DNA from: Erinaceus europaeus
Lineage: Eukaryota > Chordata > Mammalia > Eulipotyphla > Erinaceidae
Direction of reading: 5' to 3'
DNA length: 64,000 nt
Assembly (NCBI RefSeq): GCF_950295315.1
Contig: NC_080185.1
Span: forward strand, 44,869,237 to 44,933,236
Positions 54,644 to 63,763 of this stretch are shown piece by piece (the stretch's first letter is position 1; every line of letters starts with the position of its first letter). Under the pieces are notes generated by a model, which made no database searches, was not told where the DNA came from, and saw only the letters and a program-made list of their open reading frames with translations. A program made the translations under genes and the position numbers.

Positions 54644-54820
54644 TTTGAGCCCCAGGTCCCCACCCGCAGGGGGAAAACTTCACAAGTGGTGAAGCAGGGC
54701 TGCAGGTGTCTCTCTGTCTCTCACCCTCTCTATCCCTCTCTTCCCTCTCGATTTCTGTCTCTATCCAATAAATAAATAAATAAAGATAATTAAAAAATTT
54801 TAAAAAAGAAAAATTTAAAA
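54644..54820 (+). repeat. 5'-truncated family B SINE with 15-bp TSD
   Basis: The copy starts at TTTGAGCCCCAGGTCCCCAC, so the A-box half of the head is absent. It has the full core and an AAATAAATAAATAAAGATAA tail. AGAAAAGACAAGGAA at 54629-54643 and 54821-54835 is a perfect TSD, so the truncation occurred at insertion. Confidence 0.94.
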
Positions 54821-54954
54821 AGAAAAGACAAGGAAGTGCATTTCCCTTAATGTTTCTGGAAAGAAATGTAACCCTGCTCATTTCTTGCTATTAGCCCATA
54901 GAGACTTATTTCGGAAACCTTTTTAAATTGCTCTTGTCTTTGTTTCACTCTCCC

Positions 54955-55085
54955 AGGCCATCTTTGCCAGATGGAGAGAGGGAAATAAAATAGCACAGAA
55001 TCTTCCCCCACTGAGTGCCGTAGGGGCTGTGCTTGAACCTGGGTTCTGTCATACTTGGGGCAAAGCACCCTTTAAGTTTTCTTCA
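54955..55085 (-). repeat. Family D SINE
   Basis: TGGAGAGAGGGAAATAAAAT, ACTGAGTGCCGTAGGGGCTG, TGCTTGAACCTGGGTTCTGT and GGCAAAGCACCCTTTAAG follow the D order in minus orientation. Confidence 0.65.
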
Positions 55086-55529
55086 TTCTGCTACAGAACA
55101 CTTTCTCTCTCTCTCTCTCTCTCTTTTTTTTTTTAGTTAGCACACTTGTGCTAATTTCTTACAGCATCAGTAGGCGTCTGGATGACCTTATGTCCTCAGT
55201 CCTTATTTCGTTTATAACATAAAAGGTCTGTCTTAACAGAAATATTCATCTTGCCCATGAACTGCTATATTAGAGTTTTGTCCCTACTTTTTTTTCCCTA
55301 TGCATGTCTACAGACTCCAGGTTGTTCCTCAGTTGGAGAAGTATAATCGGTCTCTATATCTTTTACACATGTTAATAAAGAACCAAAGTCATTAAAAAGT
55401 TTGTAGCTTTGTAAATCAAGGTGAAGAAGAATGATTTTGCAGGGTAAGTCCAGAATTCTTGAAGTGGCATTCTAGTATTTAGTGTTTAGTTTTCACACTC
55501 GTCTGTGCTGTGTATTAATATTTTTGTTT
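55086..55529. other. Unique sequence with short (CT)n
   Basis: A CT tract lies at 55105-55123. Nothing else recognised. Confidence 0.45.
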
Positions 55530-57115
55530 CTTTTTCTCTCTCTAATCATTTTATTGGAGAGTGGATAGTTGTTTACAGTCAATTCTTTGCCACATGGGTA
55601 TAATTTCACATCTTTTCATGCCCAAAATAGAAAATTTTTCACTGTCTGGAACCTGGACCCCTATGACCTATCCACTCCCTTCTACCCAATCATATTCCAG
55701 CTTCATTAGCTTTGGTGTTATATACACTGTTTTGATTGGTGGTGTTGCTCGGCCTTATATATTTGTGACTTCATAGCTTCTAGTGGACTCTTTCATTCTT
55801 GGTATTTTTCAAAGGGAGAGAAAGAAACAGAGATAGCGTGGAGAGACATCGTGTTAGCACTTTTTTTTGTCCTCCATTTTGTATATGGCTAGTAGGCATA
55901 TTTTAGTTATATTTCAAAGGGCCTGTAGCTATACTAGTGTTGTTTTGGTTTGTTTGTATTTTTGCCTGAGCCAGAAATCTGATTTGCAGGTGGATCCTAA
56001 TTATTGTCTGGGGAGATGATGTCATGGCTGGGAAAAGGATCAGAAAGCTGGATCAGGGAAGAGAGTAGCTCCCTGATATGGAAAAGGGGTATAAATATTG
56101 TTGACTGTGAACCCCATCTATTTGATGTGATCTGGGGCCCATAATTAGCTTAGGAGCCTGTATGATATCTACATCCCTCTAGATCTGAGCTCACATTCTG
56201 TGGTCATGATTAGGAACATTCTATGCTGCCCCAGTATCGACCCATCTTCCTCAGGATTATCATAGAGTATGTTGTCCATCCTCCCTTTGGAGGATGGAAC
56301 ATTCTCTACCACTGTTGATCCAAGTTGAGGGCAGGGTCCTATGGGGGCCCACAAAGGGCTCTATCGTGTTGTTCCTGATAGAAATGACTAGTAACAATGG
56401 AGAAAGGGATTTATTTGAGGTCTAGGTCCATCATATCTGTTTGGGAATCTCAGGACTCCCTGATTAGGGCCCCAGCTGGTGGAATGGCCTGATAGTGACT
56501 AAAGAGTCATCATTAAAGTATGCCAGTCTCTTGCCCTTATTCAGCTTTTGCAGTCCTTGCTTTGATAAGGTTAGCTTTAGAGTGAATGAGAGAACTGTAA
56601 TAGGAAGTAGGTGAGGAGGGTATCTAAGTCTAAGTGGACACCATTTCATTATGAACTTGATACTGACTCACTACAGACTATTGTATACTTTTGCTTTCAG
56701 GTATATATTTTGCCCTGATTTATGGATACATGTGAACATATGCTCTATCTTGCAGGACCTGGTCTATCTCTAGGTTTTGGGACTTTGTTAGGCAGTGAAC
56801 CTCCTGGAATGGAATTAGAGAATATCATGAAAGGAAGGGTTTCACCCGAGTGATGAGGGTGAAGGGTTGGCAATCCAAGCCTGACGTCTCTGTACACAGT
56901 CTGAGGTGAAGCATGCTGAGATGGTACTTGTTGCATTGATTAGGTTGGAATTGGTGGATGCAGTATCATTTGGCCTGACTTGAGAGAAGCATGCAGGGAA
57001 GTGAGCCCCACCCCAGAGGTTCCAGGATTGGGAGAAACTTAGGCTCCATAGAGGAAGTGGGAGATTCCTGTTGTCTTAGGGTTTAAGAAGACAATAGATA
57101 GTTATTGCAATTTTA
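55530..57115 (-). mobile_element. Old L1 3' UTR, 1.6 kb
   Basis: Shared text includes CTGGGGAGATGATGTCATGG (compare ATGGGGAGATGGTTTCATAG at 30035), AGTGACTAAAGAGTCATCAT (also at 30246), GCTTTCAGGTATATATTTTG, GTTTTGGGACTTTGTTAGGC and GGTTTAAGAAGACAATAGAT. A SINE scrap lies at about 55808-55870. It is the longest UTR copy and its left part (55540-55780) matches no young copy. Confidence 0.75.
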
Positions 57116-57421
57116 CCACTTTTTGATCTATGGAAGGCTCCCAGAGCTGTGTTGCTTCTATAAGATGTGGTGATGGGGCTCCATACTATTGCCTTACTCA
57201 TCTCATTCCTGGTAAAGTGCCTGCTTTACCTGGTGAACCCCAGTAAATAGTTTTTGAAACATGCAACCAATTCCTTTGTGTAAAAACGTACTTTTTTTTT
57301 TCTGTGCTCACTATATGCAACACATATACCAATGTATCCTCCTTGTCTTTGTATCCTGCAAATTATATTTACTGGATTTTCAGTTGGGTTTAATTCAGAA
57401 CACAATGAAAAACAAGTGTGT
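57116..57421. other. Unique sequence left of the ERV
   Basis: No element recognised in about 300 bp. Confidence 0.4.
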
Positions 57422-57427
57422 GATGAC
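57422..57427. repeat. 6-bp TSD, left copy (ERV)
   Basis: GATGAC immediately precedes the LTR and recurs at 62079-62084. A 6-bp duplication is typical of class II (betaretrovirus-like) integration. Confidence 0.92.
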
Positions 57428-57529
57428 TGTTGTAAATTAAGTTAAAAAGATGTATGGGGTTGGGGCTGCTTGTGGCGCATATAGAAAGATTCACAGCGGG
57501 AGCTGGGAACTGGTTGAATCAATACACAG

Positions 57530-57535
57530 TTTATT
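57530..57535 (-). terminator. ERV LTR polyadenylation signal
   Basis: TTTATT on the + strand is AATAAA in ERV orientation, about 300 bp after the TATA-like box. This places R just before the LTR end. Confidence 0.7.
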
Positions 57536-57835
57536 AGGGTGAAACAGGTAAAAGGCAAAATAAGCACTTAGCATCAAGGGTTAAACGTACGCTAGGTCTG
57601 TAACATCTGAATATGGTTATCAAAGTTTAGTCCCATAAGATAAACAATTATCAGCTCTGGTAAAGGTTGCTCATGGCTGTAGAGGGGTCTAAAAGTTTAC
57701 CAGCTAGCAGAGTCACAAGTGCTCAGTTCCCAGGAGAAGTAGACATGGCGGATGTATGCCTGGGGCACCTCCGCTGAGAGGCATCTGACCAGGAGAAGAA
57801 GCCGCAGCCAAAAACCTCAGAGTTCTGGCTGCTGT

Positions 57836-57844
57836 CCTTTTAAG
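57836..57844 (-). promoter_or_regulatory. ERV LTR TATA-like box
   Basis: The ERV strand reads CTTAAAAGG at this position, a TATA variant in the U3 part. The same word is conserved in the other LTR at about 61920-61928. Confidence 0.5.
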
Positions 57845-57993
57845 TTTATTCAGCCTACCCACAATGCTTTGCACACCAGCTTTGCACACCTACAGTCTAC
57901 CATGCGCCTGCGTAGATCACTGCACTCTGTCAGCCTTCTGTTACCAAAGCTGACGTCACCACTGTGATGTCACAGTCACAATATAACGTCACA

Positions 57994-58006
57994 ATTCCCC
58001 ACTTTT
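57994..58006 (-). promoter_or_regulatory. Polypurine tract (PPT)
   Basis: In ERV orientation AAAAGTGGGGAAT lies directly before the 3' LTR's TG. It is the expected primer for plus-strand DNA synthesis during reverse transcription. Confidence 0.88.
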
Positions 58007-58613
58007 GATTATAGACATGGACAAGATGTACAGTCTGTATGAGCATAGGAGAAATAAGCAAATCTTCAGTGATTCTGGGGTTATCCCTGCAAGCTCTGCC
58101 TTTACCCCCAGAGTGTGGCACAATAACTGGGTATCAGATAAGGCCCTGTTAGCTTGAAGACCTGTGGTCTAGTATCTGTGTCTAATCCAGACACGGTCCA
58201 TCACTCAGGGAGGCTCAGAACAACTTACAGAGGTGTCCCCAAGTTCAAGTAGCTCCTGGGTGACGATTGTGGCATTTGCAGGGTGTTGGACTGCTGCAAT
58301 CCATGCATTAACTCGTGTTCTTGTGAGGAGTCCGCAGATGAGAGGGGCTTATCTGCCAGTATGGGTCCAAGCAGGACCTGTGAATGAGAAACTAGAACAT
58401 ACCCTATGCCTTTGGTTAGTAATTTTATTTCAATCATAAAGACTAGACAAATCACAAGGCATCTGCTGGAGAAGAAATAGCTCTGTGGAGAAAAAATGCT
58501 TACCAGCTATCTGATTAGAATTATGCAGTACAAAATTTAAAATATATAAATCTCCTTGTATTCTGTTCATGTCTGAGAAATAGCTCTTTAAGTGTACATA
58601 TGGCCTTCCACAA
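58007..58613 (-). other. ERV 3' internal region, unassigned
   Basis: This segment lies between the integrase remnant and the PPT. Short frames (76, 68, 63 and 63 codons) show no convincing env motif such as a signal peptide, a furin site or a transmembrane segment. Highly decayed pol or env sequence is the likely content. Confidence 0.5.
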
Positions 58614-58796
58614 TTACTCATCTAGCATGGTCATAGCCAGACTAATAAGGAATACCTCAGCAGCAAAGGCAGAGAAAGTGTTCACAAACATGAGCTGCTT
58701 TCTGTGCGAGAGGTCGCATATAAAGCCTGTAACAGTGTCCGCAGAGATAGGAATACATTTCAACTTAGCAAACTGAGGGATGTGTGAAACATCCAT
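58614..58796 (-). pseudogene. Integrase catalytic-core remnant (pol)
   Basis: A 60-codon frame begins MDVSHIPQFAKLK and continues ISADTVTGFI, which resembles the first strands of a retroviral integrase core. The Asp at residue 2 would be the first catalytic D of the D,D-35-E set. The rest of the core is not open. Retroviral integrase inserts viral DNA into chromosomes; this piece is non-functional. It lies about 440 bp downstream of the gag nucleocapsid end, so most of pol between them is deleted. Confidence 0.55.
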
Positions 58797-59236
58797 TTCT
58801 CAGAATCAACATTAAAAAGGTATACTGAGTTAAACACCCATAAAGGGAGGAGTCACACCAGTCTAGGCATAAAGAAACAATGACTCACGCTATACCAGAG
58901 AAATATCCAATCACTTAATTAGAGCTCAACACTTAGGTTCCAGAATGTGCTTGAACTAGAGAGGTTAACTAGATTACAGTAGCAAAACATCTGTAAAAGC
59001 TATGGGGAAAGAACACCAAACACTGGTGGATACAGTTTATATTCTTTCACTTTGGTTAAACGACTCAGGTGTGTATAACAGCATACCATGATCAACAACA
59101 GCTTTAGGATAAACTTGTGTCAATACATACATACTTAAATATCTCATACTCAAAACTTTCCTAGAGACTAGGTTAAAGACAAGTTACACAGTTAAGCAAT
59201 CTATTAAGATTCATGCCTGTAGTAAGTGACTATCAC
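58797..59236 (-). other. ERV internal region between gag and the integrase remnant
   Basis: In a complete provirus several kilobases encoding protease, RT and RNase H would lie here. Only about 440 bp remain and I see no protease or RT motif in them. Confidence 0.55.
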
Positions 59237-59920
59237 TTACCCAATAGTCCTCATAGCTCTGCAGGCTGGAGGGCCAGGACCCTGCTTTTTGTAATCTGGC
59301 AGAGAATTATCTCCTGCATAAGCCTTCGATGGACAGTGGATTGCCCAGTGAAAGCCTTTTTTACAGCATGGACATTTAGTAGATGGGGGTTTTGAATATC
59401 TATCATTTTTATTTAATCTATAGTTAGGCTGCAGGAAATTAGCTTTGCAGTCTCTTTGGATATGACCCTCATTGTTCCACTTAAAGCAAACTGGCCTAGC
59501 CTGTGCTGAGCAGACAACAAATGTGGCACGATTTACTGCCACCATGACCTGTGCCTTATGGGTTTGCATCCCAATTGCACTACGTGCCTTTATCATTTGA
59601 GCAATATTTAAATTTTGACCCTTAAGTGGTCCAAGGATGCCCTTAGAGTCTTGATTTGCATTATCATAAGCCAATTGCTTGATAGGGATTTTTGCAGCTT
59701 CTTTGTTATCCATTTGTCTGTCAATCGCCTCCTGTAATCTATCAATAAAATCCATGTAGGATTCTGTAGCACCCTGGAAGATAGCACTTAAGGAACCAGC
59801 TGGAGTGCTTGGATCAGGAATTTTATTCCAAGCTTTAACTGCTGCCTGGGCAGCAAGCCGCATCCCCTTTTGTCCAAGGTTCATCTGTTCACTAGGAGAG
59901 GCAAAGTTACACTTACCCAC
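59237..59920 (-). pseudogene. gag: gag, capsid C-terminal half and nucleocapsid
   Basis: This open stretch of 227 codons holds a major homology region (about residues 49-66, QGATESYMDFIDRLQEAI), which is diagnostic of retroviral capsid, and two zinc knuckles. Knuckle 1 (residues 145-158, CFKWNNEGHIQRDC) has Trp where the second Cys of the CCHC pattern should be. Knuckle 2 (183-196, CPCCKKGFHWAIHC) keeps C-X2-C-X4-H-X4-C. Two knuckles and the MHR sequence fit betaretrovirus-like class II ERVs. It is in a different frame from the preceding gag segment. In a virus this part packs genomic RNA and assembles the core. Confidence 0.92.
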
Positions 59921-60033
59921 TAATTGATTGGGGGAATTTCGTTCTCTATAGCTAAAGCTGTTGCGAGCTCCTTATATTCATAAAACCACAGAGCACTCGC
60001 AGAATTTGGCATTACAGTTTTCACCAGTTGCTT

Positions 60034-60597
60034 CTAAACATATGGGAGAAGACAGTAAGTGTCTGCAATGTATGTGACACAGCCCTTAGTAAAAGGAGCC
60101 TGTAAGCCATTCTGCTTAACTGACTGTCTAAGATCTTTATAAACCTGATAGGGCAAGGCTTCATAGTTCATCTCAGCCCCTTCCTCTGTAGTGAGGACAG
60201 GAAAAGCATTAAGTTCAGACAAACCTTTTTTCTTAAGTCCTTCTTCTAAACATCTCCCTAATGCAGTTTTGAAAGGGAATTTTCTGTTTTCGTAACTGGT
60301 AGCAGGCAAATCCGAGTTTATAGCAGGTGAAGGCAAGGAAGAATGAGGAGGAGGAGTTAGGAAGGGGTTGAGTGAGTCACATGGCACAGTAGGAAGAGGT
60401 GGTAGTTGTAAGGATGGGTTAAATGGTGTGGAGTCACAGAGGGTAGCCTGTTGAAGTGTGTGTGAAAGGGGGTGGTGGTGAACACACAGGAATAGGGGGT
60501 GGAGGTGGGGCACCACAGGGGGTGGAGGTGGAGGCTCCAGCGGCTGCATGGAGGAAACAGGAGGATCTGGGGTAAGGAAAGGATTTCCATGGATCAA
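60034..60597 (-). pseudogene. gag: gag, proline-rich domain and capsid N-terminus
   Basis: A 187-codon frame has a proline-rich first half (about residues 8-100, including a run of six Pro) that would lie between matrix and capsid. From about residue 132 (AFPVLTTEEGAEMNYEALPY) it resembles the start of capsid. The frame then shifts before the major homology region (between 60034 and 59920). No strong late-domain motif is evident. The shift separates it from the C-terminal half. Confidence 0.85.
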
Positions 60598-60709
60598 AGA
60601 TTGTGGTGGCGGGGTGGTGTATGGAATAGCAAGACAGTATAGATAAGGTCCATATAAAGGCAGGTGAGCTGGTTTACGCTTAGTAGAAAAATGTGAGAAT
60701 GTTTGGATT

Positions 60710-61087
60710 TCAGGTGTGACAGAAACAGTTTGTGTCTGAGAAGAGGAGGAAGAAGGAAAAGTGGAATTGGAAGTCTGAGGAGAAGAAGGATTTAGGGAAT
60801 AGTCCTACAAAGAAGCCTGTGATTGATTTAGAGCAGAAAGGCAGCGCTGATAAGTCCGAAGTTGTTTTTGCTGTGACTAGACCAACGTTTTTCAGTAAAT
60901 AATCTCCAATTTGTGCCCATATCTCAAGTGATATAGCTGTATTCTTGGGACGAGGTCCAGAGACCACCTCTATAACATTCAACAACTTTCTTAATTCTCG
61001 GCTGGAACACTGAATTTTACATATCTTTAAAGTTTCTTTCAACTGTCTGAGGTGAAAACTGTCTTCTTTAGAATGTAATGTACCTAT
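60710..61087 (-). pseudogene. gag: gag, matrix region with lost start codon
   Basis: The matrix-like segment lies in the same reading phase as the C-terminal gag piece but not the middle piece. It contains KICKIQCSSRELRKLLNVIE and SLEIWAQIGDYLLKN, an amphipathic pattern typical of betaretroviral matrix. The presumed initiator position reads ATA at 61087-61085, followed by a Gly codon as expected for N-myristoylation. The next in-frame ATG is internal at 61042. After about 115 codons the frame turns into a Phe/Ser-rich out-of-frame reading that ends at a stop. Confidence 0.75.
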
Positions 61088-61140
61088 TGTGGCAGTTTAA
61101 AAAAGTGAGAGCAAAAGAAAGGTTAAAATTAATTGTTGGT

Positions 61141-61150
61141 CACTTACCAA
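61141..61150 (-). promoter_or_regulatory. Candidate major splice donor in ERV leader
   Basis: In ERV orientation TTGGTAAGTG gives an exon end at 61148 and a GT at 61147-61146, a near-perfect 5' splice site. It sits between the PBS and gag, where retroviruses place the donor used for env mRNA. Confidence 0.65.
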
Positions 61151-61536
61151 GAGTTAGCATGTTTGTTGGGTCCCTAATAAGGTTAAAGTCAAGTAGTAAA
61201 GGGCCTGGAGGTAAGAAAAAAAGATTTAACATGTGTAGTAAATAAAAGTCAAGGGAAAAAAATTGCCTTTAGCAGAAAAATTAACAACAAAAAACAAACA
61301 AGCAAAAAAAAAAAAGGAGCGGGTAACCACAGAAACACGTTGGAGCAGATTAAATTCAGAGCCACATGGAGGTGGGGTTAAAACTTTGAAACACTTTTTG
61401 GGACCAACAGTGGGTAAAATCAAAGTGGACCATAGTAACTCAACACGTGGGAGATAAAGTTAAACTGCATAACGCAAAAAATGGGTAGGGTGAAATTAAA
61501 GTCAAATAACTAAAATAGGGGTGGGACAAAAAATTG

Positions 61537-61554
61537 CAACACGCTGAGGCGCCA
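61537..61554 (-). promoter_or_regulatory. Primer binding site, tRNA-Lys-like
   Basis: Two bases after the 5' LTR the ERV strand reads TGGCGCCTCAGCGTGTTG. The TGGCGCC start is shared by lysine tRNA sites, and the following bases look more like the tRNA-Lys-1,2 type than Lys-3, with some mismatches. Confidence 0.75.
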
Positions 61555-61556
61555 TT

Positions 61557-62078
61557 TGTTGTAAATTAAGTTAAAAAGAGGTATGGGGGTTGGGGCTGCT
61601 TGTGGTTTATTAGGTTTATTAGGGTGAAACAGGTAAAAGGCAAAATAAGCACTTAGCATCAAGGGTTAAGCGTATGCTAGGTCTGTAACATCTGAATATG
61701 GTTATCAAAGTTTAGTCCCATAAGATAAACAATTATCAGCTCTAGTAAAGGTTGCTCATGGCTGTAAAGGGGTCTAAAAGTTTACTGGCTAGCAGAGTAA
61801 CAAGTGCTCAGTTCCCAGGAGAAGTAGACATGGTGGATGTATGCCTGGGGCACCTCCGCTAAGAGGCATCTGACCAGGAGAAGAAGCCACAGCCAAAAAC
61901 CTCAGAGTTCTGGCTGCTGTCCTTTTAAGTCTATTCAGCCTACCCACAATGCTTTGCACACCAGCAGTCTGGATTCACCTACAGTCCACCGTGTGCCTGT
62001 GTAGATCTCTGCACTCTGTCAGCCTTCTGTTGCCAAAGCTGACGTCACCGTTGTGTCAGGGCATATAGCGTCACCACA
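61557..62078 (-). repeat. 5' LTR of the ERV
   Basis: At 522 bp it aligns with 57428-57993 along nearly its whole length. It lacks the segment of about 55 bp after GCTTGTGG and instead has a short tandem duplication, TTTATTAGGTTTATTAGG. The U3 end also differs around 62055-62078. Most other differences are transitions, several at CpG. Confidence 0.95.
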
Positions 62079-62084
62079 GATGAC
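62079..62084. repeat. 6-bp TSD, right copy (ERV)
   Basis: GATGAC matches 57422-57427 and shows that the outer ends of both LTRs are original. Confidence 0.92.
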
Positions 62085-62948
62085 ATCAATTGTATTTATT
62101 CTCTGTCTTCCATCATCACTAATATAATTCAGATTCTTCAAAGAATTACTCAACAGTGAACTCAAATTTAAAAGAATCACTCATCAGTGTAGAGTTCTGT
62201 TTATTTCTATTCTCAAACAGCCTTTTTTTTTTTTCTTCATAGACTACATAACCTTGGGTGATTATTGATATTAAATTCTTTTCAGGACAATTATCCAGTA
62301 TATTTTTTTCCTCAGTGATGTCTCATTTTAGAACCTATTTCTGTCAGACATTTCCTACTTCCTCCTAAGAGTTTTCTCCTGTTGGAGACTTTTAGCAGCT
62401 GGACATTTTCAGAATGTCACCAAGATATTGGAGCACTTGTATTGCATAATCTTTCTTTCAAGTGAGAAGTAAATATGCATGGTGAGAAGAATGAAAAATC
62501 AGGAGAGGACCTTCTCGTTTCTATAATTTTGAAAACCATTCTTAAATCACTTATAAAAAATGGGGAGGCAAGTAAAGGACCCCAGGGGGAGGGGATCTTT
62601 AGGTTCACTGTATGAGGGTCCTTGGGTGGTAGGAGCAGTGTGAAACTTCACATCACTATTAGTTCCCCCCCAACCCTCCTAAAAAGAACTGTTCAAATTA
62701 GTGAATAATACTATGGATGGATGACCTACCTCTAGAAATACAGAAATAGGACAATGTTATCAACAATTTTATCAATAATTTATAACCATATCAAGCAGGA
62801 AAGGCTATGTCCTTCAGTTATTTTCACAGACTTGCTATGTTGCTTCATGTAGGTGGCGTGTCAAAAATTCTTCAGTCTTAAATGGTAATTAATAAATATA
62901 GTTCATTTCAGCAAGTCCAATTTCCACGAGTATTGTGTTCTTAAAGTC
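62085..62948. other. Unique sequence right of the ERV
   Basis: No recognised repeat or gene. Confidence 0.4.
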
Positions 62949-62949
62949 T

Positions 62950-63165
62950 TCAATGGGAGGCTGCAGCTTGGTGCACCTTGTTGATGACATACATGGCCAG
63001 CATCAAGGACTTTGGTTCAAACCCCAATTCTCAACCTGTTGGGTGTAAGCTCCAACAGTGGTTTAGCAATGCCATAGACATGTCTCTCTGCCTTTCTAGC
63101 TTTCTTTTCTTCTCAGTATCTCAGTCCTATCAAATAAAATACAAATAAAGTAAAAATGAAAATTA
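62950..63165 (+). repeat. Diverged family B SINE
   Basis: GGGAGGCTGCAGCTTGGTGC, TTTGGTTCAAACCCCAATTC (B box), GTGTAAGCTCCAACAGTGG and CTATCAAATAAAATACAAAT follow the B order. Confidence 0.75.
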
Positions 63166-63384
63166 AAGTAAAGTGTGATTTTATCTTTGTCTCCAAAAAT
63201 GAAGTTTTTTCGATGGTGCCTTGGAAAAAACATAGATGAAATTAAGATTGTAGTTTGTTGGACCTCATGCAATGGAGGCAGTGACACTTAGCTATGATCC
63301 CTAAACCAACCCTTATGAATTCCTTCCTGGGGAAAAATATAGATTGCACAGTATAAAGGGGCAAACAACCAGAGCCTATTGGAC
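63166..63384. other. Unique sequence
   Basis: No element recognised. Confidence 0.4.
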
Positions 63385-63441
63385 ATCTTTATTTTTCATT
63401 TATATTGGCTAAGATAGAGAGAAATTAAGAGAGGTGGTGGG

Positions 63442-63480
<39 letters not shown>

Positions 63481-63606
63481 CAGACCTACTTCACCGCTTG
63501 TGAAGTGACCCCCCACCCCCGCAGGTGGGAATCAAAGGGCTTGAACCCAGATCCTGTGTTTCCTAGTATGTGCACATAATAAGGTGCACCACCGCCTGGC
63601 CCCCCA
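63385..63606 (-). repeat. Family A/B-like SINE with (GA)n
   Basis: GGCTAAGATAGAGAGAAATT, a GA run at 63446-63477, TTCAGACCTACTTCACCGCT, GGGCTTGAACCCAGATCC and ACCGCCTGGCCCC. The GA run replaces the usual purine-rich body. Confidence 0.82.
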
Positions 63607-63763
63607 ACTTTTAAAAATTAATATTTATTTATTTGTTTGGCAGAGAAAGATAAACTGAAATAGAACTGACACAGATACTATGGTTAGTAGACAAGTGAAC
63701 TGAAAGCTTTTATAACGACATTCTACACCTTCCAAGAATAAAATATGACAAATAAAGACTCCA

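Larger units (their letters stand above)
57428..57993 (-). repeat. 3' LTR of the ERV
   Basis: At 566 bp it is the longer of the two LTRs. On the minus strand it starts TGTGACG next to the polypurine tract and ends ACAACA. It keeps a segment of about 55 bp (57475-57528, GCATATAGAAAGATTCACAG and onward) that the 5' LTR lacks. The TATA-like and AATAAA signals are in correct order. Confidence 0.95.
57428..62078 (-). mobile_element. Endogenous retrovirus, betaretrovirus-like, internally deleted
   Basis: The complete insertion of 4651 bp reads right to left: 5' LTR (62078-61557), a 2-base spacer, PBS (61554-61537), leader with splice donor, broken gag (61087-59237), an integrase remnant (58796-58614), PPT (58006-57994), and 3' LTR (57993-57428). 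Protease, RT, RNase H and essentially all recognisable env are missing. An internal length of 3.6 kb compares with about 7 kb or more in complete betaretrovirus-like proviruses. The two LTRs differ at about a dozen sites over roughly 340 aligned bases, so the insertion is lineage-specific but not new. It cannot make infectious particles. Confidence 0.95.

Noticed and set aside
57428..57993. LTRs at 57.4/61.6 kb as the source of the solo LTR at 7967
   Set aside because: Both have 6-bp TSDs, but length, end sequences and signal spacing differ and I see no extended shared text by eye.
58007..58613. Residual env gene
   Set aside because: Short frames show no signal peptide, cleavage site or transmembrane helix, so env cannot be supported.
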